From Levilactobacillus lindianensis (GTDB lineage Bacteria > Bacillota > Bacilli > Lactobacillales > Lactobacillaceae): 64,000 nt of DNA. Under the pieces are notes generated by a model, which worked only from the letters and a program-made list of their open reading frames with translations, had not been told where the DNA came from and made no database searches. The stretch spans positions 42,939-106,938 of the forward strand of contig NZ_RHOD01000008.1 of assembly GCF_003946095.1 (NCBI RefSeq). The letters are read 5' to 3'. Shown piece by piece: positions 1 to 10,021 of this stretch; position 1 is the first letter of the stretch; each line of letters starts with the position of its first letter. A program made the translations under genes and the position numbers.

Positions 1-11
1 TCTGAAAGCTT

Positions 12-47
12 AAAAAAGTGTGTGGCGTGGGCCACGCACTTTTTTTC
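12..47 (+). terminator. Rho-independent terminator of an upstream gene
   Basis: A 14-pair stem (13-26 against 31-44, one G-T pair) with a 4-base loop runs into a T tract. It closes a gene lying left of the window; in related bacteria this would be rpoD, which is inference. Confidence 0.85.
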
Positions 48-56
48 TACTCGAGG

Positions 57-70
57 CGAACATATGTTTT
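57..70 (+). promoter_or_regulatory. LexA (SOS) box candidate upstream of trmK
   Basis: CGAACATATGTTTT matches the Bacillus-type LexA consensus CGAACRNRYGTTYG at all but the last base, and its core GAACATATGTT is the same as in the box before parE. It lies about 35 bp upstream of the probable -10 (TATACT, 105-110), so how it would act is not obvious. Confidence 0.5.
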
Positions 71-150
71 GATTTGTGGGGTATTCAAGAGCCAGTGACT
101 AGCTTATACTAGGAGTAATGAGAGTTTAAATGCGAAAGGAAGCGTAGAAA

Positions 151-858
151 ATGGATGCAGACCACTTATCAAATCGACTGGCGACCGTTGCTAGCTATGT
201 GCCAAAGGGGAGCCGACTAGCCGATATTGGCACCGATCATGCCTATCTCCCAGTGAACCTCTTAAAACGCGGCCTGATTGCTGGCGGTGTTGCCGGTGAG
301 GTCGTCCGCGGTCCCTTTGAAAATGCCGCTCACGAGATTCAACGCGAGGGCTTAACCGACCGACTGACAGCCCGCCTGGCCAATGGTTTAAAGGCCATTG
401 AACCGGCCGATCAGATCGATACGGTTGTGATTGCGGGGATGGGGGGGACCCTGATTACCCAGATCCTGACCCAAGACTTCGATCGGTTGGCTGGCGTTAA
501 CCGGTTGATTCTTCAACCTAACGTGGGTGAAATGGTGGTTCGTCGATTCCTGATGACCCACGGTTTCCAACTGGTGACCGAAGAAATCTTGGCCGAAGAT
601 GGCCACACCTATGAAGTCTTGGTTGCCGATCGGGCTGAACAGCCAGTCATCTATAACGATGAAGACTTGCGTTTTGGGCCGTACCTGTTACGGGAGCATT
701 CAACAATCTTTATCGCGAAATGGCAACGTGAACTGGTGCGGACAGAAGCGGTCCTCAAGCAGGTGCAACAAGCTGCGGTGGTTCCAGAGGACAAGGTTGC
801 CGAATTGACAGCCGAGATTCAAGAGATTGAGGAGGTTTTACACCGTGTTAGTGCGTGA
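151..858 (+). CDS. trmK: tRNA (adenine(22)-N(1))-methyltransferase TrmK
   Basis: This SAM-dependent methyltransferase makes m1A at position 22 of certain tRNAs in the cytoplasm. The 235-residue protein has the family's usual length. Near the N-terminus it shows the SAM-binding motif IGTDHAYLP and, around residue 95, the motif IAGMGGTLI. The ATG at 151 follows GGAAG. A TATACT box at 105-110 with only a weak -35 could be its promoter, and a LexA-like palindrome lies further up. The gene overlaps the next one, a Nif3-family gene, by 14 nt, the arrangement also seen in Bacillus and other lactobacilli behind rpoD. I am confident of the family; the tRNA target is known from B. subtilis, not from this sequence. 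Confidence 0.9.
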   Translation: MDADHLSNRLATVASYVPKGSRLADIGTDHAYLPVNLLKRGLIAGGVAGEVVRGPFENAAHEIQREGLTDRLTARLANGLKAIEPADQIDTVVIAGMGGTLITQILTQDFDRLAGVNRLILQPNVGEMVVRRFLMTHGFQLVTEEILAEDGHTYEVLVADRAEQPVIYNDEDLRFGPYLLREHSTIFIAKWQRELVRTEAVLKQVQQAAVVPEDKVAELTAEIQEIEEVLHRVSA

Positions 859-1651
859 TTTAGTCGAACGATTTGAACAATTTGCGCCCCAGACTTGGGC
901 CGAACCGGGTGATCCCGTTGGGTTACAGCTGGGAAGCCTGGATGCCCCAGTCCACAAGGTTTTAGTGACGCTCGATGTGCGACCAGAGATTGTGGCCGAA
1001 GCCATTGCCTTTAACGCCGATTTCATCTTTGCCCACCATCCGATGATGTTTCATCCGGCTAAGAACCTTGACTTGGCCGACCCACAGAATCAGATGTATG
1101 CGACCCTGTTACAGCACCACATCACGGTGTACGGGGCCCACACGAACCTGGACAGTGCGCCCGGTGGGATGAATGACTGGCTAGCCGCAGCCCTAGGTCT
1201 GGAAGACACCACAGGCTTGGTTCCCAGCAATGGTCGTGGTGCGACACCGGCGGTTATGATGGGTCGGATTGGTAACTTACCAGAACCAACGACCGTCCTA
1301 GACTTTGCCTTTCGTTGCAAAGAGATCTTTAACATTGCGGGTCTGCGGCTGATTAGTCAGACCCCTAATGCCCCCGTGAAGCGCGTTGCCGTGCTGGGAG
1401 GCAGTGGCAGTCAATTCTATTCTGAGGCATTAGCGCAGGGTGCCGACGTGTACGTGACGGGGGATGTATCCTACCATACCGGGCATGACATGTTGGCCCA
1501 TGGCCTCAGTGTGATCGACCCCGGTCACCACATTGAGAGCATCTGCAAGGCCCAATTGACCACATTATTCAAGCGGTGGGCTCAGGAAAATGACTGGCCA
1601 ATTACGGTGGAAACCTCCGGGTTGAATACCGATCCCTTTACTTTTCTTTAA
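845..1651 (+). CDS. Nif3/DUF34 family metal-binding protein (YbgI/YqfO-like)
   Basis: This is a dinuclear-metal protein of the Nif3-like (DUF34) family, whose biochemical role is unsettled; GTP cyclohydrolase I type 2 is a common but weak label. Metal-ligand motifs are visible: HHPMMFH, the GAHTNLDSAPGG segment, and DPGHHIES near the C-terminus. At 268 residues it is the short form and lacks the inserted PII-like domain of B. subtilis YqfO. I chose the GTG at 845 because AGGAGG (830-835) lies 9 bases upstream; the earlier in-frame TTG at 827 overlaps that ribosome binding site. It overlaps the end of trmK, so the two are probably co-translated. Confidence 0.85.
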   Translation: MLVRDLVERFEQFAPQTWAEPGDPVGLQLGSLDAPVHKVLVTLDVRPEIVAEAIAFNADFIFAHHPMMFHPAKNLDLADPQNQMYATLLQHHITVYGAHTNLDSAPGGMNDWLAAALGLEDTTGLVPSNGRGATPAVMMGRIGNLPEPTTVLDFAFRCKEIFNIAGLRLISQTPNAPVKRVAVLGGSGSQFYSEALAQGADVYVTGDVSYHTGHDMLAHGLSVIDPGHHIESICKAQLTTLFKRWAQENDWPITVETSGLNTDPFTFL

Positions 1652-1707
1652 TTTCAAAAACAGGTACACTTAATTTGTTGATTAACTTAACTGAGGAGTG
1701 ATTTATT

Positions 1708-2949
1708 TTGGCAAAGTATGAAAATTTGATTCCCCGCTTTCTGAAGTACGTTAAGATTAATACCCGGTCTAATCCGGAGTCGACGACGGTTCCTTCCGAT
1801 CCACGTCTGACTGAATTCGCTAAGGGCTTAGTAACCGACCTTAAGGCAATCGGCTTGAAGAACGTGCACATTAATCCACAGTCAAGCTACGTTTTTGCCA
1901 CGTTGCCAGCCAATACTGACAAGACCGTTCAGAAGTTGGGCTTCATTTCCCACTTTGACACGGCGGACTTTAATAGCGAAAATATTACGCCTAAGTTCGT
2001 TGAAAACTACGACGGCCATTCCGTCATCAAGTTGGATGCTGCAGGCAAATACACCCTGGATCCAGCCGTCTTCCCCAACTTGAAGAACTACAAGGGGCAC
2101 ACGTTGATTACCACCGATGGCAGTACGCTGTTAGGGGCCGACGACAAGTCCGGGGTTGCCGAAATCATGGCTGCTGCCGAATACCTGTTGGCTCACCCAG
2201 AGATCAAGCACGGCGAAATTGAGATTGGCTTGGGACCCGATGAAGAAATCGGGACTGGGGCTGACCACTTTGACGTCAAGGATTTTGGGGCCGACATCGC
2301 CTATACCGTCGATGGTGGGCCACTCGGTCAATTGGAATATGAAACCTTTAATGCCGCGGATGCCCAGGTTGAAATTACCGGGACCAACGTGCACCCAGCC
2401 GAGGCCAAGGGCGTCATGGTCAACGCGTCGCAAGTAGCCATGGACTTCCATGCTGCCTTGCCAGAACACGACCGGCCAGAAAACACCGAAGGCCGTGAAG
2501 GGTTCTTCCACTTGTACAGCATGACAGGGACCGTGGATTCTGCTCACCTGAGCTACATCATTCGCGACCACGACCGTCAAGTCTTTGAAGACCGGAAGAA
2601 GCTCTTCCAGGGCGTGGCTGATCAGTTGAACAAGCAGTATGGCTCGCAACGGGTTCAGGTGACCATTAAGGACCAGTACTACAACATGCGTGAAGTGATT
2701 GAAAAGGACATGACGGTTGTCGACCTGGCTAAGGAAGCCTTGGAAGACCTCGATATCAAACCACTGATCTTCCCAGTTCGTGGTGGGACCGATGGGTCTA
2801 AGATTTCCTTCATGGGCTTGCCAACACCAAACCTCTTCGCCGGTGGGGAAAACATGCACGGGCGCTTCGAGTATGTCTCCGAACAGACCATGGAAAAGGC
2901 CACTGATGTGATTATCAAGATCGCTGAACTGACTGAAAATAAAGCTTAA
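1708..2949 (+). CDS. pepT: Peptidase T (tripeptide aminopeptidase)
   Basis: This cytoplasmic zinc aminopeptidase of the M20 family removes the N-terminal residue from tripeptides and serves the peptide nutrition typical of lactic acid bacteria. Its 413 residues match the usual PepT length. Visible motifs are the metal-binding [11 protein letters not shown] near residue 78, the [10 protein letters not shown] segment around residue 140, the catalytic [11 protein letters not shown], and the metal-ligand region VRGGTDGSK. The start is TTG at 1708, supported by GAGGAG at 1693-1698; no ATG with a better site exists. It stands 56 bp after the Nif3-family gene and just before the clpB control region. 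Confidence 0.94.
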   Translation: MAKYENLIPRFLKYVKINTRSNPESTTVPSDPRLTEFAKGLVTDLKAIGLKNVHINPQSSYVFATLPANTDKTVQKLGFISHFDTADFNSENITPKFVENYDGHSVIKLDAAGKYTLDPAVFPNLKNYKGHTLITTDGSTLLGADDKSGVAEIMAAAEYLLAHPEIKHGEIEIGLGPDEEIGTGADHFDVKDFGADIAYTVDGGPLGQLEYETFNAADAQVEITGTNVHPAEAKGVMVNASQVAMDFHAALPEHDRPENTEGREGFFHLYSMTGTVDSAHLSYIIRDHDRQVFEDRKKLFQGVADQLNKQYGSQRVQVTIKDQYYNMREVIEKDMTVVDLAKEALEDLDIKPLIFPVRGGTDGSKISFMGLPTPNLFAGGENMHGRFEYVSEQTMEKATDVIIKIAELTENKA

Positions 2950-2957
2950 ATCGATTT

Positions 2958-2974
2958 AGTCAAAATTGGTCAAA
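2958..2974 (+). promoter_or_regulatory. CtsR operator upstream of clpB
   Basis: AGTCAAA-ATT-GGTCAAA is the direct heptanucleotide repeat with a 3-bp spacer bound by CtsR, the class III heat-shock repressor of Firmicutes. It ends 5 bp before the -35 box of the clpB promoter, a position suited to repression. Confidence 0.88.
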
Positions 2975-2979
2975 TTATT

Positions 2980-3007
2980 TTGATTTTGGCTGCGGATCGG
3001 TTAAAAT
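2980..3007 (+). promoter_or_regulatory. clpB promoter
   Basis: TTGATT (2980-2985) and TAAAAT (3002-3007), 16 bp apart, form a SigA-type promoter directly after the CtsR repeat. Transcription would begin near 3014, leaving a leader of about 77 nt. Confidence 0.75.
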
Positions 3008-3020
3008 ATGAGTGAAAATG

Positions 3021-3049
3021 GAGGTTGACCTAAGGGTTACCTCTTTTTT
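3021..3049 (+). terminator. Terminator-like hairpin in the clpB leader
   Basis: GAGGT (3021-3025) pairs with ACCTC (3039-3043), with some extra pairing inside, and is followed by six T residues. It lies between the promoter and the ribosome binding site of clpB, so it could attenuate transcription. The stem is short and imperfect. Confidence 0.4.
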
Positions 3050-3090
3050 AGACCCTGAAAAACCAATGAAACCTTGAGGAGGATGTTTAG

Positions 3091-5691
3091 ATGAACCCAG
3101 AAAAAATGACGCAGGCCCTCACCGATGCCTTGGCGGAGGCCCAACGAATTGCGATGACTCGTAAGCACCAGGCGGTCACGGTTGCCCACCTGTTTAAGTT
3201 TTTAGTCCAACCGGGGGAACTCGGTCGGCAGCTCTTCGAGGATGCCGGGGCTGATGTGACGGCTCTGGATGGTGAATTGGATCGGGAACTCGACAGTATC
3301 AGTACCGTGAGTGGCAGTGGTGTGCAGTACGGCCAGGAGTTCTCACGGAATCTAACCGATCTGCTACAGAAGGCCGATAGCATTCGCGAGGCCTATCATG
3401 ATGACTTCATGGCGGTCGACACCGTGCTCATCGCGGTTACCCAGTTGAATGGAGATAGCCTGACAGATTATTTGAAACAAGTCGGGATTACCGAAAAGAA
3501 GATGCGCCAAGCCGTGGACAAGCTTCGTAACGGTGAACGCGTTACCTCGAAGAATCAGGAGGACCAATACAAGGCTCTCGAAAAATACGGGATCAACCTC
3601 GTTAAGGCCATGCGTAGTGGCAAGATCGATCCAATCATCGGCCGGGATGATGAGATTCTTTCGGTCATTCGTATTTTATCGCGAAAGACCAAGAATAACC
3701 CGGTTCTAATTGGAGAACCCGGGGTCGGGAAGACCGCGATCGTCGAGGGCCTGGCCCAGCGAATTGTTCGGGGGGATGTTCCCGATAACTTAAAGGATAA
3801 GACGATCTTCTCCCTGGATATGGGGTCGTTAATTGCTGGGGCCAAGTACCGGGGTGAATTTGAAGAACGGTTGAAGGCCGTCTTAAAGGAAGTCACCAAG
3901 AGTGACGGTCAAATCATCATGTTTATTGATGAAATTCACAACATTGTCGGGGCTGGCAAGGCCGAAGGCAGTATGGATGCCGGTAATATCTTGAAGCCAA
4001 TGTTAGCCCGGGGTGAGCTTCATCTGATTGGGGCGACCACGTTGGACGAATATCGCCAGTATATGGAAAAGGATAAGGCTTTGGCGCGGCGGTTCCAACG
4101 GGTCGTCGTGGCGGAACCGAGTCTGGAGGACACCATTACCATCTTACGGGGACTGCGCGAACGGTTTGAAATTCACCACGGCGTGCGGATTCACGATAAT
4201 GCCCTGATTGCGGCGGCTAAATTATCCGATCGCTATCTGACCGATCGTTTCCTGCCAGACAAGGCGATTGACCTAGTTGACGAGGCTTCGGCGTCGATTC
4301 GCGTGGAAATGAACTCGGCACCAACGGAATTGGATCAGGCCCGGCGTTCACTGATGCGGATGCAAGTTGAACAGACGGCGTTGAAACAGGAAACCGATGA
4401 CGCCTCCAAGAAGCGCTTGGCGGAACTCCAAAAGGAACTGGCCGATACCAAGGAAAAGGTGGATCGACTCGGGGCTCGCTGGACGCAAGAAAAGACGGCT
4501 ATTAAGGGCCTCGGGGACAAGAAACAGGAGCTGGATCGCGCCAAACGTGACTTAGCCAACGCTGAATCCGCCTACGACCTGAATAAAGCCGCCGAACTTC
4601 AGCACGGTACAATTCCCCGTTTGCAAAAAGAACTGGCAGATCTGGAACAGGCCGACCAACAGCAGGATTGGTTGGTTTCCGAATCGGTTACTGAAAATGA
4701 AATTGCAGCCGTAGTTAGCCGTATGACGGGGATTCCCGTCACCAAGTTGGTCCAGGGTGAACGGGAGAAACTGTTGAAGCTAGCCGATCGGTTACACGAT
4801 CGAGTTGTCGGGCAGGATCAAGCAGTGACGGCGGTAGCCGATGCCGTCTTGCGTTCACGAGCCGGTCTGCAGGATCCCACGAAGCCCTTAGGATCGTTTC
4901 TCTTCTTGGGACCAACCGGGGTTGGGAAGACCGAACTTGCCAAGGCCTTGGCGGAAAACCTCTTCGACAGTGAAGACCACATGGTGCGAATCGACATGAG
5001 TGAGTATATGGAAAAGGAATCGGTTTCTCGGTTAGTCGGGGCCGCACCCGGCTACGTGGGTTACGAACAAGGAGGCCAATTAACCGAGGCCGTCCGGCGT
5101 AATCCGTACACTATCGTTTTATTTGACGAAGTGGAAAAGGCCCATCCAGATGTTTTCAACCTGTTACTGCAGGTCTTAGACGATGGGCGCCTGACAGATA
5201 GCCAAGGGCGGACCGTGGACTTTAAGAACACGATTCTTATCATGACGTCTAACTTGGGATCGGATATTCTGTTGCAGGGAACCGATGATCAAGGGCAGTT
5301 GAAACCTGAGGCTCAAAAGCAGGTCGCTCAGCTCTTACAAACGCACTTCCGGCCAGAATTTCTGAATCGAATTGACGAGACGATTATGTTTACGCCACTG
5401 ACCTTAGCGGATGTTCAACAGATCGTGGTCAAGTTGATTGGTCATCTGGCAACGCGGTTGCACGAACAACAGTTGGATCTGACCATTACGCCGGAGGCTC
5501 AGGCGTGGATTGCCGAGAAGGGTTATCTGCCGGCATACGGGGCCCGGCCACTGCAACGGTTCATCACCACGCACGTGGAAACGCCACTGGCCAAGGCGCT
5601 CATTGGCGGAGAGATTCCGGCCAAGAGTCTAATTACCATTGCCGTTCAAGCCGATCAGTTAACGTTTACGCATGCACCCTTAAAACAATAA
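3091..5691 (+). CDS. clpB: ATP-dependent disaggregase ClpB (Hsp100)
   Basis: ClpB is a hexameric AAA+ chaperone that, with DnaK, pulls proteins out of aggregates after heat stress. All parts are present in 866 residues: Clp N-domain (about 1-150), first AAA module with Walker A GEPGVGKT near residue 208 and MFIDEIHN as Walker B, the coiled-coil middle domain (about 405-525) that separates ClpB from ClpA/ClpC, and a second AAA module with GPTGVGKT near residue 607. The C-terminus lacks a ClpP-binding loop signature, as expected. AGGAGG at 3077-3082 sets the ATG at 3091. It is monocistronic, between a CtsR-controlled promoter and a terminator, so heat induction is the likely regulation. Confidence 0.97.
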   Translation: MNPEKMTQALTDALAEAQRIAMTRKHQAVTVAHLFKFLVQPGELGRQLFEDAGADVTALDGELDRELDSISTVSGSGVQYGQEFSRNLTDLLQKADSIREAYHDDFMAVDTVLIAVTQLNGDSLTDYLKQVGITEKKMRQAVDKLRNGERVTSKNQEDQYKALEKYGINLVKAMRSGKIDPIIGRDDEILSVIRILSRKTKNNPVLIGEPGVGKTAIVEGLAQRIVRGDVPDNLKDKTIFSLDMGSLIAGAKYRGEFEERLKAVLKEVTKSDGQIIMFIDEIHNIVGAGKAEGSMDAGNILKPMLARGELHLIGATTLDEYRQYMEKDKALARRFQRVVVAEPSLEDTITILRGLRERFEIHHGVRIHDNALIAAAKLSDRYLTDRFLPDKAIDLVDEASASIRVEMNSAPTELDQARRSLMRMQVEQTALKQETDDASKKRLAELQKELADTKEKVDRLGARWTQEKTAIKGLGDKKQELDRAKRDLANAESAYDLNKAAELQHGTIPRLQKELADLEQADQQQDWLVSESVTENEIAAVVSRMTGIPVTKLVQGEREKLLKLADRLHDRVVGQDQAVTAVADAVLRSRAGLQDPTKPLGSFLFLGPTGVGKTELAKALAENLFDSEDHMVRIDMSEYMEKESVSRLVGAAPGYVGYEQGGQLTEAVRRNPYTIVLFDEVEKAHPDVFNLLLQVLDDGRLTDSQGRTVDFKNTILIMTSNLGSDILLQGTDDQGQLKPEAQKQVAQLLQTHFRPEFLNRIDETIMFTPLTLADVQQIVVKLIGHLATRLHEQQLDLTITPEAQAWIAEKGYLPAYGARPLQRFITTHVETPLAKALIGGEIPAKSLITIAVQADQLTFTHAPLKQ

Positions 5692-5698
5692 GTATTTT

Positions 5699-5731
5699 AG
5701 CGGGGTCGACCATGGTCGCTCCCGCTTTTTT
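5699..5731 (+). terminator. clpB terminator
   Basis: AGCGGG (5699-5704) pairs with CCCGCT, with a further inner palindrome (CGACCATGGTCG), followed by a run of T residues eight bases after the clpB stop codon. Confidence 0.88.
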
Positions 5732-5748
5732 GGCGGAAAATTCAGACT

Positions 5749-5762
5749 GGAACGTACGTTCT
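5749..5762 (+). promoter_or_regulatory. LexA (SOS) box candidate upstream of dnaE
   Basis: GAACGTACGTTC (5750-5761) is a perfect palindrome that fits the inner 12 positions of the Bacillus LexA consensus; both outer flanking bases differ. It lies about 27 bp upstream of the extended -10 of the dnaE promoter, where a repressor could block the -35 region. Confidence 0.55.
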
Positions 5763-5787
5763 TCTGTGACGGATCGATTCCGATTTT

Positions 5788-5796
5788 CTGGTATAA
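5788..5796 (+). promoter_or_regulatory. dnaE promoter (extended -10)
   Basis: TGG followed by TATAAT (5791-5796) is an extended -10 element; no good -35 is seen at the right distance, as is common with extended -10 promoters. Confidence 0.65.
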
Positions 5797-5830
5797 TAGC
5801 GATAAAGAATTCTTGAGAGGAGCGTCCAAC

Positions 5831-8800
5831 ATGTTTGTCCCGTTACAGGTCATCAGTACGTACAGTCTGTTACAGAGTACCAATCGAATAAATGAATTGG
5901 TCCAAACGGCCAAGGAGCGGGGGTACACGACGCTAGCGATCACCGACAGAAATGTTATGTACGGGGTTGTCGCCTTCTATAATGCCTGTCAACAGGCGGG
6001 AATTAAGCCTGTCTTGGGACTCACCCTGACGGTTCAAATTGCCGGGGATGAGGCGGGGGCCGATCTGGTGGTTTTAGCACGCGACTTCACGGGGTACCAG
6101 CAACTCATGCAGCTCTCCACGGCTTATCAAGTGGCGGCGGCACCGGTTGACCTGACCCAGCAGCACGCCAATCTGACGCATTTAAAGGCCGTTGTGCCGC
6201 TGAATGGGGAGGCCCCCAGACTGTTGGCCAATGGGGATCGGACGGCGGCTAGTGAAGCGCTAGGCCGCTTACAGACCCTCTTTACCCCGGAGAATGTCTC
6301 ACTGGGGATTAGTGCGGATCAGAGTGAGGAGACGCGGTTAGCCTTACAACAACTCAGTCAGGCGACGGGGATGCCGCTAATGGGTCTATCTCCCGTCGAG
6401 TACCTCAATCAAGATGACCATTTCGCCGTCACGGTCTTGCGCGCCATCGACGCTGGGGCAACGATTACCGATATTCCTGCCGAGCAGGCCACGTTGGGCA
6501 CCCACTGGTTACGACCAGCTGCCGAACAACAGGCCCGGTTTGCCGCGGTGGGTCTAGAGGCCGCAGCGATGGCGACCGCTACCTTAGCCGCCGACTGTGA
6601 GGTCACGTTGAAGTTTCAACAGCCACAGCTCCCGCAATTTCCGACGCCCAACCAACAACCCTCACAGGACTACCTGCGGGCACTCTGCGGTCAGGGGTTA
6701 CAGCGACGGTTACAAGCTAACGGCATCACCGATGGCCAGCCTTACCGGGAGCGATTAGACCATGAACTTTCGGTTATTCACCGGATGGGGTTTGATGATT
6801 ACTTCCTGATTGTTTGGGACATCATGAACTTCGCTCACCGGGCCCATATTCAGACGGGACCAGGTCGGGGCTCTGCGGCAGGCTCTCTGGTGGCCTATGT
6901 GCTGGCCATTACGGAAGTCGATCCCTTAGCCTATAACCTCTTATTCGAACGTTTCTTAAATGAAGAACGGGCGCAGATGCCCGATATTGACTTGGACATT
7001 CCGGACGACCGTCGAGAACAGGTGCTCCAGTATGTCCACGGAAAGTACGGGCATACCCGGGTGGCTCAGATCATTACCTTCGGAACGCTGGCGGCTAAGG
7101 CGGCCTTACGTGACGTGGGCCGGGCCCTGGGGATGGCGCCGTATCAGATGAGTGACTGGAGTGCGGCCATTCCTAACCAGCTACACATCACGTTACACGC
7201 CGCCTATGACCAATCCCAGCGATTGAAGAATTTAGTCGCAGACAGTCCCGAGAATCGGCTATTATTTGAAACGGCCTGCAAGGTCGAGGGGCTACCGCGG
7301 CATTACTCCACACATGCTGCTGGGATCGTATTGAGCCAGGGACCTCTGACCGACGTGGTGCCCCTGCAACCCGGGGCCGAAGAATTACTTATGACGCAAT
7401 ACCCCAAGGATACCGTCGAGGCGGTGGGCCTACTGAAGATGGATTTGCTGGGCTTGCGGAACCTGAGCATCTTGGCCAATGCATTGGCGTTGGTTAAGCA
7501 ACAGACGGGAAGGGTCTTTGACCTTGACCAGATTGACCTCAATGATCGCGAGACCCTGGCACTCTTTGCTCAGGGGGAAACCAACGGGGTCTTTCAATTT
7601 GAATCCGCCGGCATCAAGCGGGTTCTACGACAGCTTAAGCCGGATAGCTTCGAATTGGTGGCAGCGGTCAACGCACTCTATCGGCCGGGGCCAATGGAAA
7701 ATATTGAAACCTTTATCAACCGTAAGGACGGTAAGGAACCCGTGCAGTACGCGGCGCCGGCCCTGAAGCCGATTCTAGGACCAACCTATGGTGTCTTGGT
7801 CTATCAAGAACAGGTCATGCAGGTCGCTGCGGTTATGGGGGGCTTTAGCTTGGGGGAAGCCGATCTGCTTCGCCGAGCCATGAGTAAGAAAAAGAAGGCC
7901 ACCATGGATGCCATGCAAAAGAAGTTCGTGGCGGGGGCGCAGAAGCTAGGCTACGACGTGGCTACCGCGCAGCAGGTCTTTGCCTACATGGATCGCTTCG
8001 CCAACTACGGGTTCAACCGGTCACATGCCGTGGCGTATAGTAAGTTAGCCTTTCAGTTGGCCTATCTCAAGGCCCACTATCCGGGGCCGTTCTATGCGGC
8101 CTTGATGAATTCGGTTATCAACGTGCCAGATAAGACAAAGCTCTATCTGGCTGAGGCCAAGCGTCATGGTGTTACCGTGTTACCACCGGACATTAATCAT
8201 TCGGCGGCGTACTTTAGTCTGCAACAACAAGCGATTCTCTTTGGATTGAGTTCAATTAAAGGGGTTCGTCGTGACTTTTTGCGAGCGGTCTTGGCCGATC
8301 GTAAGGCGCAGGGACCATTTCGTGATCTGCACCAATTTCTGGAACGCATCGAGGCCAAGTACCGAAAAGAAGATCTCTTGGATGCGTTGGTTTACGCGGG
8401 CGCCTTCGATCACTTTGGCTATAACCGAGCCGAGTTGATCGCCGCCTTACCGGAATTTCTGAGTACGGTCGAGCTGTCCGGAGATAATGTCGAATTGTTT
8501 GCGGCCCTGGCACCCAAGGTCAAACGGCAACCGGACTTCGACCTGATGACCAAGTTGGGGCATGAGGAACAAGTTCTCGGAGCCTACCTATCGGGTCATC
8601 CCGTCGAGCAGTATCGCCACCTGGGTGCCCAGCGGCAGGCGGTGCCGATCAGTGATTTGACAGTGAATTCGCGGGTGACAGTGATTGTCTACGTGACCAA
8701 GATTCGGACGATTCGCACGAAACGCGGGGAGCCGATGGCCTTTGTGACTGGGAGTGATGAGACCGGTGAGATTAGTTTGACGGTCTTTCCCAACCAGTAC

Positions 8801-9175
8801 CGGATTGTCAGCGAGTGGCTGGCCCCTAATCAGGTGGTTCTGGTTACCGGGAAGGTTGAACAACAGCGGGGACTACAGATCGTCGTGGATCGGTTGGAAC
8901 AACCAGTCACCGAGTCAACCCAACCAGCTAAGTTACCGGCCGGGCCTTGTTGGTACATTCGTGTGGATGCGCAACATGACCAACGACCAATCGCTAAGCA
9001 ACTAGGCCAATTCATCAAATCTAACCCCGGAAAAGTCCCCGTAATCATCTATCAGGCCCAGACCGATCGGAAAAGAATCTTACCTAATGAACAATGGCTT
9101 TCAAATGAGAAGACTGTTATGACGGGTTTGGTAAGCCTGATGGGTGAGAAAAATGTCGTTTTGAGAAATGGATAG
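5831..9175 (+). CDS. dnaE: DNA polymerase III subunit alpha DnaE
   Basis: This is the DnaE-type replicative polymerase of Firmicutes, which extends RNA primers before handing over to PolC. The 1,114-residue protein starts with a PHP domain (about 1-270), followed by the polymerase core with the catalytic aspartates in MPDIDLDIPDDRR near residue 383, a tandem helix-hairpin-helix region, and a C-terminal OB fold near residues 960-1050. The PHP metal-site histidines of proofreading types look incomplete, which is normal for this class. I set the start at ATG 5831 behind AGAGGAG; an upstream in-frame TTG at 5813 precedes the ribosome binding site. A LexA-like box and an extended -10 promoter stand in front. 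Confidence 0.96.
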   Translation: MFVPLQVISTYSLLQSTNRINELVQTAKERGYTTLAITDRNVMYGVVAFYNACQQAGIKPVLGLTLTVQIAGDEAGADLVVLARDFTGYQQLMQLSTAYQVAAAPVDLTQQHANLTHLKAVVPLNGEAPRLLANGDRTAASEALGRLQTLFTPENVSLGISADQSEETRLALQQLSQATGMPLMGLSPVEYLNQDDHFAVTVLRAIDAGATITDIPAEQATLGTHWLRPAAEQQARFAAVGLEAAAMATATLAADCEVTLKFQQPQLPQFPTPNQQPSQDYLRALCGQGLQRRLQANGITDGQPYRERLDHELSVIHRMGFDDYFLIVWDIMNFAHRAHIQTGPGRGSAAGSLVAYVLAITEVDPLAYNLLFERFLNEERAQMPDIDLDIPDDRREQVLQYVHGKYGHTRVAQIITFGTLAAKAALRDVGRALGMAPYQMSDWSAAIPNQLHITLHAAYDQSQRLKNLVADSPENRLLFETACKVEGLPRHYSTHAAGIVLSQGPLTDVVPLQPGAEELLMTQYPKDTVEAVGLLKMDLLGLRNLSILANALALVKQQTGRVFDLDQIDLNDRETLALFAQGETNGVFQFESAGIKRVLRQLKPDSFELVAAVNALYRPGPMENIETFINRKDGKEPVQYAAPALKPILGPTYGVLVYQEQVMQVAAVMGGFSLGEADLLRRAMSKKKKATMDAMQKKFVAGAQKLGYDVATAQQVFAYMDRFANYGFNRSHAVAYSKLAFQLAYLKAHYPGPFYAALMNSVINVPDKTKLYLAEAKRHGVTVLPPDINHSAAYFSLQQQAILFGLSSIKGVRRDFLRAVLADRKAQGPFRDLHQFLERIEAKYRKEDLLDALVYAGAFDHFGYNRAELIAALPEFLSTVELSGDNVELFAALAPKVKRQPDFDLMTKLGHEEQVLGAYLSGHPVEQYRHLGAQRQAVPISDLTVNSRVTVIVYVTKIRTIRTKRGEPMAFVTGSDETGEISLTVFPNQYRIVSEWLAPNQVVLVTGKVEQQRGLQIVVDRLEQPVTESTQPAKLPAGPCWYIRVDAQHDQRPIAKQLGQFIKSNPGKVPVIIYQAQTDRKRILPNEQWLSNEKTVMTGLVSLMGEKNVVLRNG

Positions 9176-9271
9176 ACCAATTTTGTGAAAAATACTTCTG
9201 GACTATTGTTATCAAGTTCGGTATTATATATACCAATGAACGAGATAATCTATTTTGGGAGGATATACAAA

Positions 9272-10000
9272 ATGAAATTAAACGTCAAAGTCTTTTCCGA
9301 TGGGGCAGAATTATCTGCTATGAAAGCTGTTGCTGCTAAGGGGTTAGTTGAAGGATTCACGACGAACCCTAGCTTGATGAAGGCTGCCGGGATTACCGAC
9401 TACTTAGCCTTTGCCAAAGAAGCTGTTGCAACTTTCCCAGACCAATCGATCAGTTTCGAAGTCTTTGGAAACACACCGGAACGGATGCTTGCCGAAGCTC
9501 AGACATTGGCATCATTGGGGAAACACGTCGCAGTTAAAATCCCAATCATTCGGGCAACTGGTGAAGACAATACCGATGTCATTTCTAAGTTATCCGATGC
9601 CGGGGTTCGCGTGAACGTGACGGCAATTACCACCTTAGAGGAAGTTCGTTGGGCTGTAGATGCCTTGAACCCAGAAGTTGGCGGGATCGTTTCTGTCTTC
9701 GCTGGCCGGGTAGCCGACAGTGGGGTTGATCCATTACCATTGATGAAACAATCTGCCAACTTATGCCATGCCAAGGCCAACATTGACCTGTTGTGGGCCA
9801 GCACCCGGGAGTCCATTAACATTATCCAGGCCAATGAGACTGGTTGTGACATCATCACCGTGCCACCAAAGATTTTGAACAAGTTAGATAAATTTGGTAA
9901 ACCAGCTTTCCAAATCTCGGTTGATACGGTGAAAACTTTCGATGCTGATATCGCAGAACTTGGTTTCACGATTCCAGTGGCTGACGGCGTCCAAGAATAA
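9272..10000 (+). CDS. Transaldolase / fructose-6-phosphate aldolase family protein
   Basis: The protein belongs to the small TalC/MipB (FSA) class of class I aldolases that act through a Schiff base; such enzymes move a dihydroxyacetone unit between sugar phosphates or cleave fructose 6-phosphate. The lysine in VAVKIPI is residue 89, close to K85 of E. coli FSA. The GFTTNPSLM and VSVFAGRVADSG segments are typical of the family. At 242 residues it is slightly longer than FSA (about 220), so transaldolase or FSA activity cannot be decided by eye. The ATG at 9272 follows GGGAGGA (9257-9263); an earlier in-frame start at 9185 has no such site. It occupies the place between dnaE and pyk. Confidence 0.85.
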   Translation: MKLNVKVFSDGAELSAMKAVAAKGLVEGFTTNPSLMKAAGITDYLAFAKEAVATFPDQSISFEVFGNTPERMLAEAQTLASLGKHVAVKIPIIRATGEDNTDVISKLSDAGVRVNVTAITTLEEVRWAVDALNPEVGGIVSVFAGRVADSGVDPLPLMKQSANLCHAKANIDLLWASTRESINIIQANETGCDIITVPPKILNKLDKFGKPAFQISVDTVKTFDADIAELGFTIPVADGVQE

Positions 10001-10021
10001 AAACAAAATTATCCCCTTTAT

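Noticed and set aside
2131..2859. A 242-codon open frame on the minus strand
   Set aside because: It lies wholly within pepT on the other strand and has no ribosome binding site or family motif; pepT is certain.
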